64,000 nucleotides of DNA from a bacterium (GCA_017942035.1 JAGAVG010000045.1:19299-83298); one strand, 5' to 3'. Shown: positions 17,755-27,101, counted from the first letter of the stretch. Program-made: numbers and translations. The notes: generated by a model from the sequence alone, not told the origin.

Positions 17755-18064
17755 TATATAATATGTTTCATGGGTTCAGCATCTCCAGAATAAAAGACGC
17801 TAAGATACTAAGACGATAAGACGCTAAGAAGTTACGTGATATCCATGTCATGCTGAATTTATTTCAGCATCTCTATAATAAAAGGCACTAAGATACTAGG
17901 GTACTAAGGATTATCAGATGTAAATTCTTCCTCACTTCCTTGCCTATTAACTTATTTACTTTAACGAGATTGCCACATTCCGCCTCGCAATGACATAATC
18001 TTTTAAATTTATTTTGTTTGTTGTAAAATCTATTTGAATTTGTTTAATACGGGGATTTTAAATT
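17755..18064. repeat. Repeat-filled gap before the GT9 gene
   Basis: No gene. It holds a truncated start of the 81-bp repeat (17794-17835), an inverted copy of the 'gagat..ctgaaa..ttcag.atgacatg' repeat (about 17850-17885), the 'tgtaaattcttcctcacttc' block (17921-17955, also near 6354), and an ATTGCCAC..CGCAATGAC block (17963-17990). The last 40 bases should carry the promoter of the next gene. Confidence 0.7.
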
Positions 18065-19084
18065 ATGAAAAAGGATAGTTTTTGTCCGAAAAATATACTT
18101 GTTGTCCGTTACGGAACAATCGGGGACACAATTTTTGCAAGCGCATTTTATAGGGAATTAAGAAGGTTTCTTCCAGAAGCTGTAATTGATGTGCTGGCTG
18201 ATAAAATTACAAAAGGTGTTATGCAGGATTGCCCGTATATTAACAATTTTGTGGAAATTGACGGAAAATATAAAAGTTTTTTTAAATATATTCGTCTGTT
18301 TAAAAAGTATGATGCTGTATTTTTTCTGAAAAATGACAGCTTTTTTACTCAGATAGCATTCTTTGCAGGGATAAAAAAACGTATCGGGTTCAAAATTTTA
18401 AGGAATAAATTCCTGAACTTTAAAGTTCCGTATGAAAATAAATTCGAGATTGACTGCTATTTGGATTTGCTAAAGCTTTTTAATATTCCTGTAATTTCTG
18501 ATAAAACTGAAATATGGATAAATAAAGATGCTCAAAAAAGTGTTTTGTCTAAAATCGAAAATAATTCTAAAAAGAAGGTCGTAATTCAAGCATATAGCAG
18601 GTTTGCACAGAAAAATTGGATTGATGCGCACTGGGTAAATACAATAAAATATTTATCTGATGAATTGGATGTTCAAGTGTTTTATGCCGGTGGAGCAAAA
18701 GATAGCGAGATGTATAAAAAATTGAATGACGAATTAGGCAAAGTTAAAAATCCGCCTGTGGATATGAGCGGAAAACTTTCAATATCGGAAACAATGGCGT
18801 TAGTGAATATTTCTGATGCTGTGATAGGTGTTGATTCCGGAATAATTCATATGGCTGCAGCTCTTGATAAGCCTTCAATACTTCTACACGGGCCGACATC
18901 TCTTGTAAGATGGAAACCGCGCAGTGAAAAATGTGTAGTCTTGTCGAAAAATTTTGATTGTTCACCCTGCTGTCTAGAAGGAAATCGTAAAAAAAAGAAA
19001 CTATGCAAAAATATTGATTCCAGATGTATGACAGCTCTGACTCCTGATTTAGTAATCAATCAAATAAACAATATATTACAATAA
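18065..19084 (+). CDS. Glycosyltransferase family 9 (heptosyltransferase-like)
   Basis: A 339-residue protein with the GT-B layout of LPS heptosyltransferases. The N-terminal domain begins ILVVRYGTIGDTIFAS (11-26), the usual 'R-x-G-x-x-G-D' acceptor-side motif. The C-terminal Rossmann domain has VDMSGKLSISETMALV and AVIGVDSGIIHMAAALDKP (about 245-275), the nucleotide-sugar-binding signature, then a Cys-rich CSPCC segment near 303. It probably adds a sugar to a lipid A/core-like lipid on the cytoplasmic face. The sugar is not predictable. The LptA/LptC genes at 39 kb agree with an LPS-like glycolipid. Confidence 0.85.
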   Translation: MKKDSFCPKNILVVRYGTIGDTIFASAFYRELRRFLPEAVIDVLADKITKGVMQDCPYINNFVEIDGKYKSFFKYIRLFKKYDAVFFLKNDSFFTQIAFFAGIKKRIGFKILRNKFLNFKVPYENKFEIDCYLDLLKLFNIPVISDKTEIWINKDAQKSVLSKIENNSKKKVVIQAYSRFAQKNWIDAHWVNTIKYLSDELDVQVFYAGGAKDSEMYKKLNDELGKVKNPPVDMSGKLSISETMALVNISDAVIGVDSGIIHMAAALDKPSILLHGPTSLVRWKPRSEKCVVLSKNFDCSPCCLEGNRKKKKLCKNIDSRCMTALTPDLVINQINNILQ

Positions 19085-19085
19085 C

Positions 19086-19424
19086 CTATTTTTGCAATGC
19101 AATTAATATATTGTAGATATCTTTCAGTCTTGAAGAACTGAAAGTCGGTAACATCCTTTTAATTTCGTTAATATAGTCAATGTCCTCTTCAGAGGGAATC
19201 CGAACCTGTTTGAGAAAGAATAATGCAGGTTCAACATTAAAATAGTTGCATAAATTTGCCAGAACTTCACTTGAAGTAAAGGTTCTGCCTGTTTCAAGTG
19301 TTGCAATTGTCTGCGGCTGTAAATCTATATATTCAGCCAATTGTTCTTGCGTAATATTCCTTCTTTTACGCAATTCTCTAACAGTAGCTCCTAGGTTTAA
19401 TTTAATTTCTTTTGCATTTACCAT
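19086..19424 (-). CDS. XRE-family regulator with C-terminal helical tail
   Basis: A 112-residue protein with a Cro/C1 HTH at about residues 12-66 (TQEQLAEYIDLQPQTIATLE core, GRTFTSSEVL turn). The helical tail ends LKDIYNILIALQ, matching the regulator at 8328-8654 in layout and ending, so they are likely paralogues of one lineage-specific regulator family. It ends 1 base from the GT9 gene's stop (convergent) and is divergent from the small LuxR-type protein at 19554. The target is unknown. Confidence 0.85.
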   Translation of the reverse strand: MVNAKEIKLNLGATVRELRKRRNITQEQLAEYIDLQPQTIATLETGRTFTSSEVLANLCNYFNVEPALFFLKQVRIPSEEDIDYINEIKRMLPTFSSSRLKDIYNILIALQK

Positions 19425-19553
19425 ATTGATATATTAATTTCTTTAATGTATTTTATCTATATAATTTAAATGGTATAATATTTTTAAAATCTATAATTTT
19501 TGATTTTAATACAAAGAATATTTATTTAAATTAGTAGTAGTGGTATGAAATAA

Positions 19554-19751
19554 ATGTACATAGAGAAATTAACACGACGAGAAAATGATGTTGCACAGCT
19601 TTTAATTTTGGGTTATACTTCCAAAAAAATTGCAGATAAACTTGGAATTAGTTTTCATACTGCAAAGCTTCATGTATGTCGTATTATCAAAAAATTAGGT
19701 GCAGTGAACCGTACCCATGCTGCTTATATTTTAGGGGTTTCAAGCAACTAA
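19554..19751 (+). CDS. Stand-alone LuxR-type helix-turn-helix protein
   Basis: A 65-residue protein consisting only of a GerE/LuxR DNA-binding domain. It has LTRRENDVAQLLILGYTSKK, then IADKLGISFHTAKLHVCRII, with the invariant Glu and the H-T-x-K-x-H-V recognition-helix pattern. There is no receiver or ligand domain. The recognition helix closely resembles that of the full response regulator at 21141-21806 (SEHTAKAHVCNIIQKL), so the two may bind related sites. No Shine-Dalgarno sequence is obvious. Confidence 0.8.
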   Translation: MYIEKLTRRENDVAQLLILGYTSKKIADKLGISFHTAKLHVCRIIKKLGAVNRTHAAYILGVSSN

Positions 19752-19778
19752 ATTTTAGACTTAAAAACTTTGAGATTT

Positions 19779-21098
19779 TTATAAGTTAATGTCGTGTTCT
19801 TTATATAAATCAAAGCTTTCATCGTTAACTTCTCTCAAAAAGAATGTCCAGCTATTATAGTATTCAGCAAGTGCGTGAGCATATCCGATAATAATGGATT
19901 TGTATGACTGTTTCATTACAATCAATGAGGTTAAATCTGTATTGCCGCTGTTGTAATTTTTTATAGATGTTTTGATTAACTCATCGGAACTTACAAGAAT
20001 TTTCTTCTCATAATAATTTAAATTTGTGCGGGCAATTACAAATTTTGCATAGGCTGCATCAACATCTTTTATCGCCTTGTTTATTGTTGAAATGTAATTC
20101 ATTTCAGCTTGTTCATATTCAAGACGTGCATTTTCAATTTCGGGTTTATAGGTGTAAAAAAACGGAAGATTTACAAGGTTTGCACCGATATACGCTCCGC
20201 TTTTATAATCTCCTGTGTCACTTTGTCCGGCTCTGAGGAACTGATATCCTCCCGAGACTTCTACATCCGGAATCCTCTGATTTGTCACGATAGAAATGTT
20301 TTTGCGGGCAATATCAACTTTTTTCTTCGCAATTTTTATATCATACCTGTTTTTGAGTGCTCTTTCTTTTATTTCTTCAAATGGCGGGATTTCAAGCGCA
20401 GGGTCAGGGGTCAAAAGTTCCTCAAAGTTGTTTTCTTCTAAAAATATTTTATCTTTTGTTTCATAACTTACCGGCTCTTTTGGGTTAATAACTTTGTTAA
20501 AATAAATGAGAGCGTTTCTGACGGAAACCTTTGCGCTGTTAACCTGAGTAATCATCTGGTTTAGTGCAATTTCACTTTGGAGAGCATCAATTTCGGGGGC
20601 TTTTTTGTTTGTTACACGTTTTTTTACAATATTATTTAATTCTTCTTGAAGGTCTTTTTGCTGTTCTAATGTATCAAGGATTGATTTTTCTGCGATAAGA
20701 TTTATGTAAGCCTCTCTGACGTCCATTTTTAGCTGAAACTTTTTATATTTAAAGTTTTCATCTTCAAGTTCTTTTGTCAATTTTGCAAAATCTTTTCTTG
20801 AGTGTCTTTTCCCCAGCTCAATAACTTCTCGGATACCCAGCTGATGAGGTTCACTATGCCCTGCTGCTCCTAAATTATAGAAGAAGCCAACATCCGGATT
20901 TTGTAATCTGTTTGAGGATTTAATCTTATTTTTTGCAATGTCAATGTTTATTTTTGCGGCTTCAAGATCAATATTCTTTTCAACAGCAATGTTAATTGCT
21001 TCTTGAAGATTGATTTGAATGTTATCTTCTATCGCAAAAACTTTGTGCGGGAATGTAAAACAAAAGAACAGTAAAACTGCTAAATAAATCTTATTCAT
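19779..21098 (-). CDS. TolC-family outer-membrane efflux protein
   Basis: A 439-residue protein with a Sec signal peptide (1-22, ending KVFA). Two outer-membrane efflux protein domains of long helices follow (about 35-215 and 240-425), with the family's typical INLQEAINIAVEKN start. TolC-family trimers form the outer-membrane duct of RND or type I export systems, so this supports a diderm cell. No inner-membrane pump or membrane-fusion partner is next to it. It lies just downstream of and on the same strand as the response regulator (43-base gap), so it may be cotranscribed with it. Confidence 0.87.
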   Translation of the reverse strand: MNKIYLAVLLFFCFTFPHKVFAIEDNIQINLQEAINIAVEKNIDLEAAKINIDIAKNKIKSSNRLQNPDVGFFYNLGAAGHSEPHQLGIREVIELGKRHSRKDFAKLTKELEDENFKYKKFQLKMDVREAYINLIAEKSILDTLEQQKDLQEELNNIVKKRVTNKKAPEIDALQSEIALNQMITQVNSAKVSVRNALIYFNKVINPKEPVSYETKDKIFLEENNFEELLTPDPALEIPPFEEIKERALKNRYDIKIAKKKVDIARKNISIVTNQRIPDVEVSGGYQFLRAGQSDTGDYKSGAYIGANLVNLPFFYTYKPEIENARLEYEQAEMNYISTINKAIKDVDAAYAKFVIARTNLNYYEKKILVSSDELIKTSIKNYNSGNTDLTSLIVMKQSYKSIIIGYAHALAEYYNSWTFFLREVNDESFDLYKEHDINL

Positions 21099-21140
21099 CA
21101 GTTCTATAATATCATTTTTTATAAAATTAGTCCAGTATTT

Positions 21141-21806
21141 TTAAACAAGACCTTCTTTTAACGCTTTTACTGCGGCTTGAGTTCTGTCATCTACAACAAG
21201 TTTTTGGATAATGTTACAAACATGAGCTTTCGCCGTATGCTCGGAAATCGTAAGTTCCTGTGCTATTTCAAAGTTTGATTTTCCGTCTACCACAAGCTTT
21301 AGAACTTCATATTCTCTCTGGGTAAGGTTTGAATGCTGTTCTTTAAACATAGCTCTTGACATCTGCCGCGGAGGAACGATTCCGCAGTTTTTTTCGCGTA
21401 AAATTGGAACTGCCTGCGGGTCAAGCCACATTGCACCGTCTTTTATTGTTTTTATTATAACTTTTAAAATATCTGTGTTTATATCTTTCATAACATACGC
21501 ACAAGCACCGGCCTGAAGAGAGGTCAGAACTTCTTGTTCGCTGATGTGGGATGTCAGAATTATGACTTTTGCACGCGGGTTTAATTCAAGAATTTTTTTA
21601 GTTGCCTCAATTCCGTTTATATCGGGAAGTCCAATATCCATTAATACGATATCAGGTTTATTTAGTTTAAATTTTTCAATGGCTTCTTTGCCTGATTGAG
21701 CTTCAAGGGCAACTTCCATTTCATTTTGTCCTTCAAATAAAGATTTTAAACCGACACGCATCAGTTTTTGGTCTTCTACTAACATAATCTTTATTGGATT
21801 ACTCAT
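21141..21806 (-). CDS. NarL/FixJ-family response regulator
   Basis: A 221-residue protein. The receiver domain (5-125) has all expected residues: Glu11/Asp12, phospho-acceptor Asp57 (VLMDIGLPD), Thr85 and Lys107. The C-terminal GerE-type helix-turn-helix is at about 160-215 (LTQREYEVLKLVVDG, then SEHTAKAHVCNIIQKL). It is therefore a phosphorylation-activated DNA-binding protein. Its histidine kinase is not adjacent; the kinase at 16597 is a candidate by proximity only. The TolC-family gene follows closely and could be a target. Confidence 0.93.
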   Translation of the reverse strand: MSNPIKIMLVEDQKLMRVGLKSLFEGQNEMEVALEAQSGKEAIEKFKLNKPDIVLMDIGLPDINGIEATKKILELNPRAKVIILTSHISEQEVLTSLQAGACAYVMKDINTDILKVIIKTIKDGAMWLDPQAVPILREKNCGIVPPRQMSRAMFKEQHSNLTQREYEVLKLVVDGKSNFEIAQELTISEHTAKAHVCNIIQKLVVDDRTQAAVKALKEGLV

Positions 21807-22049
21807 AATTCACCTCACTTTTGTATAGATATAACATTTATAAGATTTTTCTTTAGAAATTTAATCGTTAAAACAGAAAATATTAGTGACAATATTAAAA
21901 CTTTTTATGTTTTAATTTTTATTTTTAGTAAAATTTATAAAATCTTTGTAAAGGTTATAGAAAATTTTTTTGTTTTGTTTTAAAATATCAGAGAATAGCC
22001 CCCGTAAAAATACCCAGGGAGAAAAGAAAATTTATTAAAGGCGCGAAAT

Positions 22050-23669
22050 ATGAAATACTCTAAATATTCGACAGTAATAATAGGAAGCGGTATTGCCGGT
22101 TTGTATGCCGCATTAAAAACAAATCAGCAGGTGAATTTGCCGGAAGGGCTTTTGCTGATTACGAAATCCGTGCTCGGTGAAAGCAACTCCAGATATGCTC
22201 AAGGCGGAATGGTTGCAGTTTTAAAGGAAAACAAATCTGATTCAACCCTTTCGCACATAACGGATACAATAAAAGCCGGAGCGGGTTTGAGTGAACTTAA
22301 TACCGTAAAATTTATCTCGGAAAATTCTGATTCTGTAGTAAAAGATTTGCTTAAATTCGGGGTAGAGTTTGACCGTGACGAAAATAATAACCTTACTTTT
22401 ACTCTTGAAGCGGCGCATTCGGCCAAGAGAATTCTTCATTCAGGCGGGGATGCAACCGGAAAAATGATTGAAAAAGCTTTATGTAAAAGTGTTAGAGAGC
22501 ATAAAAATATTGATATTTACGAAAAAACAGCCGCTGTCGATATTCTTGTAAATTCCAAAAATGAATGCAAAGGGGTTATTGTTTTTAACGAAGAAACACA
22601 AAGTTACGAAACAATTTATTCTCCTGTAATAATCCTTGCAACCGGCGGGGTTGGCCAGCTTTATAAATACACGACGAACCCGAAAGGTGCAACCGGTGAC
22701 GGTATTGCGATTGCTTACCGTGCGGGAGCTGTAATGAGAGATATGGAATTTGTTCAGTTTCACCCGACCGCGCTTGCAATAGATGGAGATGAAAACAGAT
22801 TTTTAATCTCAGAAGCTGTCAGAGGCGAAGGGGCAAAACTTGTCAATGCTGATGGTATTGAATTTATGGCAAAATACCATGAGAAAAAAGAACTCGCGCC
22901 TCGTGATATTGTTACCCGCGCAAACTTTAATGAAATGGCCGAAAATCACGTTGATAATGTTTATCTGAACGCGACAGCTATTGATAAAAATAAATTAATG
23001 AAAAGATTTCCGAATATTTCAAAAAAATGTTTGGAACATGGTATTGATATCTCAAAAGATTTTATTCCGGTAGCGCCGGCAGCTCACTATTTTATGGGCG
23101 GTATAAAAACAAATCTCAGGGGCGAAACATCAATCAAAGGTTTATTTGCAATCGGTGAAACCGCATCGACTGGTTTGCATGGAGGAAACAGGCTCGCCAG
23201 CAATTCTCTTTTAGAATGTGTAGTTTGCGCTTATTCCGTTGCAAATTATTTAAAATCACTTGAATTAAAAACTCCAAAACAAATTGACGAAAATATTAAA
23301 TCTGAAATAGATTATTATGAGGATGATTCAAGCGTTTTAGAAGAAATTGATGTTCAGGATTTCAAAAAGAAACTTCAAGAAATAATGTGGGAAGATGTGG
23401 GGATTTTGCGTGATGAAAAATCCTTATTGACTGCTATAGAAAAAATTTCTGAGTTGAAAAAAGAATTCCCACGCGACAAGAAATGTTTGTCCTGCGAAGA
23501 ATACGAATTTTTGAATATGCTCACGGTTTCAATGCTTATAGCAAAATCTGCTCTTGAGCGTAAAGAATCGCGCGGAGCGCATTACAGATTGGATTATCTG
23601 AAACCGGATGAAAAAGGAATACACAGTTTAGTTACGAAAAAAGAAGGAGAATTTAGCTTTGTTAAGTAA
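22050..23669 (+). CDS. nadB: L-aspartate oxidase
   Basis: A 539-residue flavoprotein of the succinate dehydrogenase/fumarate reductase family. The FAD dinucleotide fold is at the N-terminus (VIIGSGIAGLYAAL, 9-22). SRYAQGGMVAVL, GGVGQLYKYTTNPKGATGDG, EFVQFHPTA and the C-terminal GGNRLASNSLLECVV region are all family hallmarks. It oxidises L-aspartate to iminoaspartate, the first step of NAD synthesis; fumarate would be the acceptor in an anaerobe. It overlaps nadC by 11 bases. nadA (quinolinate synthase) is not in this window. Confidence 0.95.
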   Translation: MKYSKYSTVIIGSGIAGLYAALKTNQQVNLPEGLLLITKSVLGESNSRYAQGGMVAVLKENKSDSTLSHITDTIKAGAGLSELNTVKFISENSDSVVKDLLKFGVEFDRDENNNLTFTLEAAHSAKRILHSGGDATGKMIEKALCKSVREHKNIDIYEKTAAVDILVNSKNECKGVIVFNEETQSYETIYSPVIILATGGVGQLYKYTTNPKGATGDGIAIAYRAGAVMRDMEFVQFHPTALAIDGDENRFLISEAVRGEGAKLVNADGIEFMAKYHEKKELAPRDIVTRANFNEMAENHVDNVYLNATAIDKNKLMKRFPNISKKCLEHGIDISKDFIPVAPAAHYFMGGIKTNLRGETSIKGLFAIGETASTGLHGGNRLASNSLLECVVCAYSVANYLKSLELKTPKQIDENIKSEIDYYEDDSSVLEEIDVQDFKKKLQEIMWEDVGILRDEKSLLTAIEKISELKKEFPRDKKCLSCEEYEFLNMLTVSMLIAKSALERKESRGAHYRLDYLKPDEKGIHSLVTKKEGEFSFVK

Positions 23670-24489
23670 TTTTTATATAGAAGATCACGTAAGAATGGCA
23701 TTGAAAGAAGACATCGGATTTGGCGACATTACAACGGAAAATCTGGCTGAAGATACGGATTTTTTGAAAGGTGAACTAAACACAAGATGTGACGGAATTC
23801 TTTGCGGAATTGAGGTTTTCAAGGCTGTTTACAAAATTTTGTCAGATGACGTTAAAATAAAATTTTATTTTAAAGATGGTGACGCGATTAAAAAAGGTGA
23901 CAAAATAGCTGATATTGAAGGGCCTGCAAAAGCACTGCTTATGGGCGAAAGAGTTTCTCTGAATTACATTCAGCGCATGAGCGGAATTGCAACGGAAACT
24001 CACAAATACCAGCTTGCAATCGGCGATAATAAAGCTAAAATTGTTGATACAAGAAAAACTACCCCGAATTTCAGAGCATTTGAAAAATATTCTGTTAAAA
24101 CTGGCGGCGGTGCGCTTCACAGATTTAACCTCTCTGATTGCGCAATGATTAAAGATAATCATATAAGACTTGCCGGCTCGTTAACAAAAGCAGTTGAAAA
24201 ATTGAGAAAAAATATTTCACACGCGCATAAAATCGAAGTAGAATGCGACACGCTTGATCAGGTTAAAGAGGCCGTTAATGTAGGTGCGGACATTATTATG
24301 CTTGACAATATGCCGTTAGAAACAATGAAAGAAGCCTGTAAAATTATAGATGGCAAGGCTGTTGTTGAAGCGAGCGGAAATGTTACGCTGGATACGGTTA
24401 AAAATATTGCTGAATGTGGTGTTGATATAATTTCTTCAAGTGCCATTGTTGCAAAAGCTCCAACACTTGACCTTGCACTTGATATGTAA
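23659..24489 (+). CDS. nadC: Nicotinate-nucleotide pyrophosphorylase (quinolinate phosphoribosyltransferase)
   Basis: A 276-residue protein. The TTG start at 23659 is supported by a perfect AGAAGGAGA 8 bases upstream, inside the end of nadB. It has LKEDIGFGDITTENL at the N-terminus, then GERVSLNYIQRMSGIAT, VDTRKTTPNFR, the Lys-containing AMIKDNHI, and the C-terminal barrel motifs VEVECDT-like and DIIMLDNM. It converts quinolinate plus PRPP to nicotinate mononucleotide. It is translationally coupled to nadB. Confidence 0.95.
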   Translation: MLSNFYIEDHVRMALKEDIGFGDITTENLAEDTDFLKGELNTRCDGILCGIEVFKAVYKILSDDVKIKFYFKDGDAIKKGDKIADIEGPAKALLMGERVSLNYIQRMSGIATETHKYQLAIGDNKAKIVDTRKTTPNFRAFEKYSVKTGGGALHRFNLSDCAMIKDNHIRLAGSLTKAVEKLRKNISHAHKIEVECDTLDQVKEAVNVGADIIMLDNMPLETMKEACKIIDGKAVVEASGNVTLDTVKNIAECGVDIISSSAIVAKAPTLDLALDM

Positions 24490-24634
24490 TTGTTAAGCTT
24501 TGTAACAATAAGGATAAAAATGAAATAAAACCTTAAAGTTTTAAAAACTTTTGCCGATAAGAATAATATGAAAAGGGACAAGGGTATATAAAAGATTTTA
24601 AGAGATTTCTCATTTTTTTTCCTCGATTAACTAC

Positions 24635-24671
24635 AAAAAAAGACCTGAAACAAAATCAGGTCTTTTCTTTT
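24635..24671. terminator. Bidirectional terminator between nadC and dut
   Basis: AGACCTGA (24641-24648) and TCAGGTCT (24656-24663) form a perfect 8-bp stem, flanked by an A run on the left and TTTTCTTTT on the right, so it can serve both convergent genes. Confidence 0.85.
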
Positions 24672-24686
24672 GATTAAAATTCTATT

Positions 24687-25121
24687 CTATTTACCGGTAG
24701 AGCCAAATCCGCCTTCTCCTCTTGAAGTGTCGGATAATTTGGTTACAACCTCTATTTGCGCTTGTTCAACCTTGTTTATAACCATCTGCGCAATTCTTTC
24801 CTGCGGCTGGATTGTGTAAGTTTCGTTTGATATATTTACAACCGGAACGCAAACTTCGCCTCTATAATCTTCATCAATTGTACCGACACAATTTATCAGC
24901 GTAATTCCGTGTTTAATTGACATTCCGGAACGCGGTCTTATTTGAGCTTCGTAACCGTGTTCAAGCTCAATTTTTAAACCTGTCGGAATTAAAGTTCTTT
25001 CCAGTGGTTTTAATGTAACGGGTTCTTCAATTGCCGCGCACAAATCCATTCCGGCGGCGCCTTCTGTTTTGTATTCAGGAACAAATTTGTTATGTTCTAA
25101 TCTTTGAATTTTTAATATCAT
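24687..25121 (-). CDS. dut: dUTP diphosphatase
   Basis: A 144-residue trimeric dUTPase with all five motifs: EGAAGMDLCA (motif 1, about 20-29), RPRSGMS (motif 2, about 62-68), INCVGTIDEDYRGE (motif 3), RIAQMVI (motif 4), and the C-terminal RGEGGFGSTGK (motif 5, which closes over the nucleotide). It hydrolyses dUTP to dUMP, keeping uracil out of DNA and feeding thymidylate synthesis. It lies 18 bases downstream of ftsY on the same strand. Confidence 0.96.
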   Translation of the reverse strand: MILKIQRLEHNKFVPEYKTEGAAGMDLCAAIEEPVTLKPLERTLIPTGLKIELEHGYEAQIRPRSGMSIKHGITLINCVGTIDEDYRGEVCVPVVNISNETYTIQPQERIAQMVINKVEQAQIEVVTKLSDTSRGEGGFGSTGK

Positions 25122-25139
25122 ATCCCCCTCCGAAATTTT

Positions 25140-26054
25140 TTATTCAAAAAGTGCATCTATAAAATCATTTGAATTGAAAGGTTTTAAATCTTCCATTTTT
25201 TCTCCGACACCTATTAATTTAACCGGCAGTTTCATTTCTTTTGCAATCGCAAGAACGACAGCTCCTTTAGCCGAACCATCAAGTTTTGTGAGTGCGACGG
25301 ATGTAAGATTAACGGCTTCGGTAAAAACTTTTGCCTGCTGTAGCCCGTTTTGTCCTGTGTTAGCGTCCAATACAAGCATGCATTCCCGTAACGTTTCCGG
25401 CGCTTTTTTATCAATTACGGACTTAATTTTCGACAATTCTTCCATCAGATTGAATTTATTTTGAAGTCTTCCGGCTGTATCAACAAGAATTACGTCATAA
25501 TTCTCTTTTTTACCCTTTTCGATAGCCTCAAAAACTACTGATGCGGGATCGGCTTTGTCGCGTCTTACAATATCTGCTCCGGCCCGTTTTGACCAGATGT
25601 CGAGCTGTTCTTCTGCGGCTGCACGAAAAGTATCCCCGGCCGCTATCAAAACTTTTTTCCCTTCATTTTTAAATTTATAAGCAAGCTTTGCGATTAACGT
25701 TGTTTTTCCGACCCCGTTCACACCGGTGATAAAATAAATGTTCAACTCGTTTTCTTTGTAATTAATCTCGTTTGAACCCGCATCCTTAAGCGTTTTGCTG
25801 AATTCATTTTTTAAATATTCTTTAACTTTTGAAGGTTTTATTTTGTCTTGATTACGCAATTTGTCAACCAGCTCTGCGGCATAACTAACCCCAAGATCTG
25901 CACTAATAAGCAAATCTTCCATATCATCAAGCACAAATTCCGAGAATTCATCTTCCTGACCTATGTTGTCCACAACACTACCAACAAGTTTGTTTGCAGT
26001 TGTTGCAACGGTAGATTTCAAATTGTCAAATTTATCTTTAAAAAATCTAAACAT
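25140..26054 (-). CDS. ftsY: Signal recognition particle receptor FtsY
   Basis: A 304-residue SRP-type GTPase. The N domain is at about 1-95, then the G domain with GVNGVGKTT (111-119), DTFRAAAEEQL, DTAGR and TKLDGSAKG. It has only a short N-terminal segment (MFRFFKDKF) instead of the long acidic A domain of E. coli FtsY; an amphipathic start like this can bind membrane directly. With Ffh (45785-47185) it targets ribosome-nascent chains to the SecYEG translocon. Confidence 0.95.
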   Translation of the reverse strand: MFRFFKDKFDNLKSTVATTANKLVGSVVDNIGQEDEFSEFVLDDMEDLLISADLGVSYAAELVDKLRNQDKIKPSKVKEYLKNEFSKTLKDAGSNEINYKENELNIYFITGVNGVGKTTLIAKLAYKFKNEGKKVLIAAGDTFRAAAEEQLDIWSKRAGADIVRRDKADPASVVFEAIEKGKKENYDVILVDTAGRLQNKFNLMEELSKIKSVIDKKAPETLRECMLVLDANTGQNGLQQAKVFTEAVNLTSVALTKLDGSAKGAVVLAIAKEMKLPVKLIGVGEKMEDLKPFNSNDFIDALFE

Positions 26055-26089
26055 AATATTATAATAGCATAAAATTATTTATATTATAT

Positions 26090-26773
26090 CTAAATCTTTA
26101 TCGGATAGTCGTCTGGAATTTTCCACCCATTTTGTTTAATCAATTCTGTACAATATGCCCTTGTATTTATTTCTTGAGCGCAACCGTACCATCCATGCAG
26201 CAAACCTTCTTTAGTCCCATCCCATCCGTGTTTATATGGCTCAACTCCATTGCCTATATGTTCATTCCCTAATGTTCCCTGAATAGTCGGAGCATAAAAA
26301 AATAGAAAGAAATGTTTACCTGCATCTTTTTGACTAATATAACCATTTTCTGCCAGTTTATATTTGTTTGCATTCGGATAGAATAACCAGCCGCTACCTG
26401 AAATCGCAACCATACTTCCATCATAAAAGTATAGTTGAACATTTCCGTCTTTATTTATCATTTTTACATCGGATTTTATGTATGGCAAAATATATTTTTT
26501 TACCCAAGCTTCCGCTACAGCAACATTTGTTTCATTACCTTCATCATCTTTAATAAGACCATATCCGAGTTCATCCCAGTTTGTTCTATCTCCATAGTTA
26601 GATTCTGCAAGTTGTATTGCCTGATTTATTATTGAATAGAATTTTGCAAGTCTGGTTTCAATAACTTTTTTTCTATATTCTGCCATAAGTGTAGGAATAG
26701 TCATAGCAGCAACAATTCCAATTATACCAAGAGTTATGAGTACCTCTGCTAAAGTGAATGCTTTATTTTTCAT
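26090..26773 (-). CDS. Type IV prepilin-like protein, short leader
   Basis: A 227-residue protein with a classic short prepilin leader: MKNKA, then FTLAEVLITLGIIGIVAAMT, with Glu at position +5 after the predicted cleavage (A5-F6). A variable globular domain follows. The C-terminus NGWKIPDDYPIKI is related to the endings of the two other prepilins here (GWQIKDDYPW and GWQIKKDYPW). The mature hydrophobic helix would pack into a pilus or pseudopilus after processing by a PilD-type peptidase. GGAGG precedes the ATG. A perfect 18-bp palindrome lies just upstream, between it and a divergent XRE regulator. No pilus motor genes are in the window. Confidence 0.85.
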   Translation of the reverse strand: MKNKAFTLAEVLITLGIIGIVAAMTIPTLMAEYRKKVIETRLAKFYSIINQAIQLAESNYGDRTNWDELGYGLIKDDEGNETNVAVAEAWVKKYILPYIKSDVKMINKDGNVQLYFYDGSMVAISGSGWLFYPNANKYKLAENGYISQKDAGKHFFLFFYAPTIQGTLGNEHIGNGVEPYKHGWDGTKEGLLHGWYGCAQEINTRAYCTELIKQNGWKIPDDYPIKI

Positions 26774-26789
26774 AAATCCTCCATTTTCT

Positions 26790-26807
26790 CTATCGCGTAC
26801 GCGATAG
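26790..26807. promoter_or_regulatory. Perfect 18-bp palindrome, candidate operator
   Basis: CTATCGCGTACGCGATAG is perfectly self-complementary and strikingly GC-rich against its surroundings. It lies in the 61-bp gap between the divergent prepilin (start 26773) and XRE gene (start 26835). On the minus strand TATAAT-like sequence just upstream puts the palindrome at the expected transcription start of the prepilin, where a bound repressor would block it. Confidence 0.65.
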
Positions 26808-26834
26808 GCATGATATTATATTACATTCAAAATT

Positions 26835-27101
26835 ATGAATATGCAAGAGGGAAAGAAAAAAATTATATATAAAGCCTTAGCAAATGCATCTAAACGACTG
26901 CGCGGTAAAAAAAGTCAGTTTATATTAGGCGCAGAATACGATATTCCATCATCTGTTATTAGCGATATTGAGCGTGCAGTTAAAGATCCGCAATTAACAA
27001 CAATATTTAAACTCTCATCAGCATTTGGTTTAACCCCTTCTCAATTTTTAAAAGAATTAGAAAAGGAATTGCCGGAAGGATTTTCTGTAAGTGAAGAATA
27101 A
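26835..27101 (+). CDS. XRE-family regulator divergent from a prepilin gene
   Basis: An 88-residue single-domain Cro/C1-type protein. The HTH is at about 15-72 (SQFILGAEYDIPSSVISDIE core, RAVKDPQLTTI turn), and the short tail ends ELPEGFSVSEE. Two ATGs lie 6 bases apart and neither has a strong Shine-Dalgarno sequence. The palindrome CTATCGCGTACGCGATAG in the intergenic gap is a good candidate for its binding site, so it probably controls the prepilin gene and itself. That is inference from geometry. Confidence 0.85.
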   Translation: MNMQEGKKKIIYKALANASKRLRGKKSQFILGAEYDIPSSVISDIERAVKDPQLTTIFKLSSAFGLTPSQFLKELEKELPEGFSVSEE

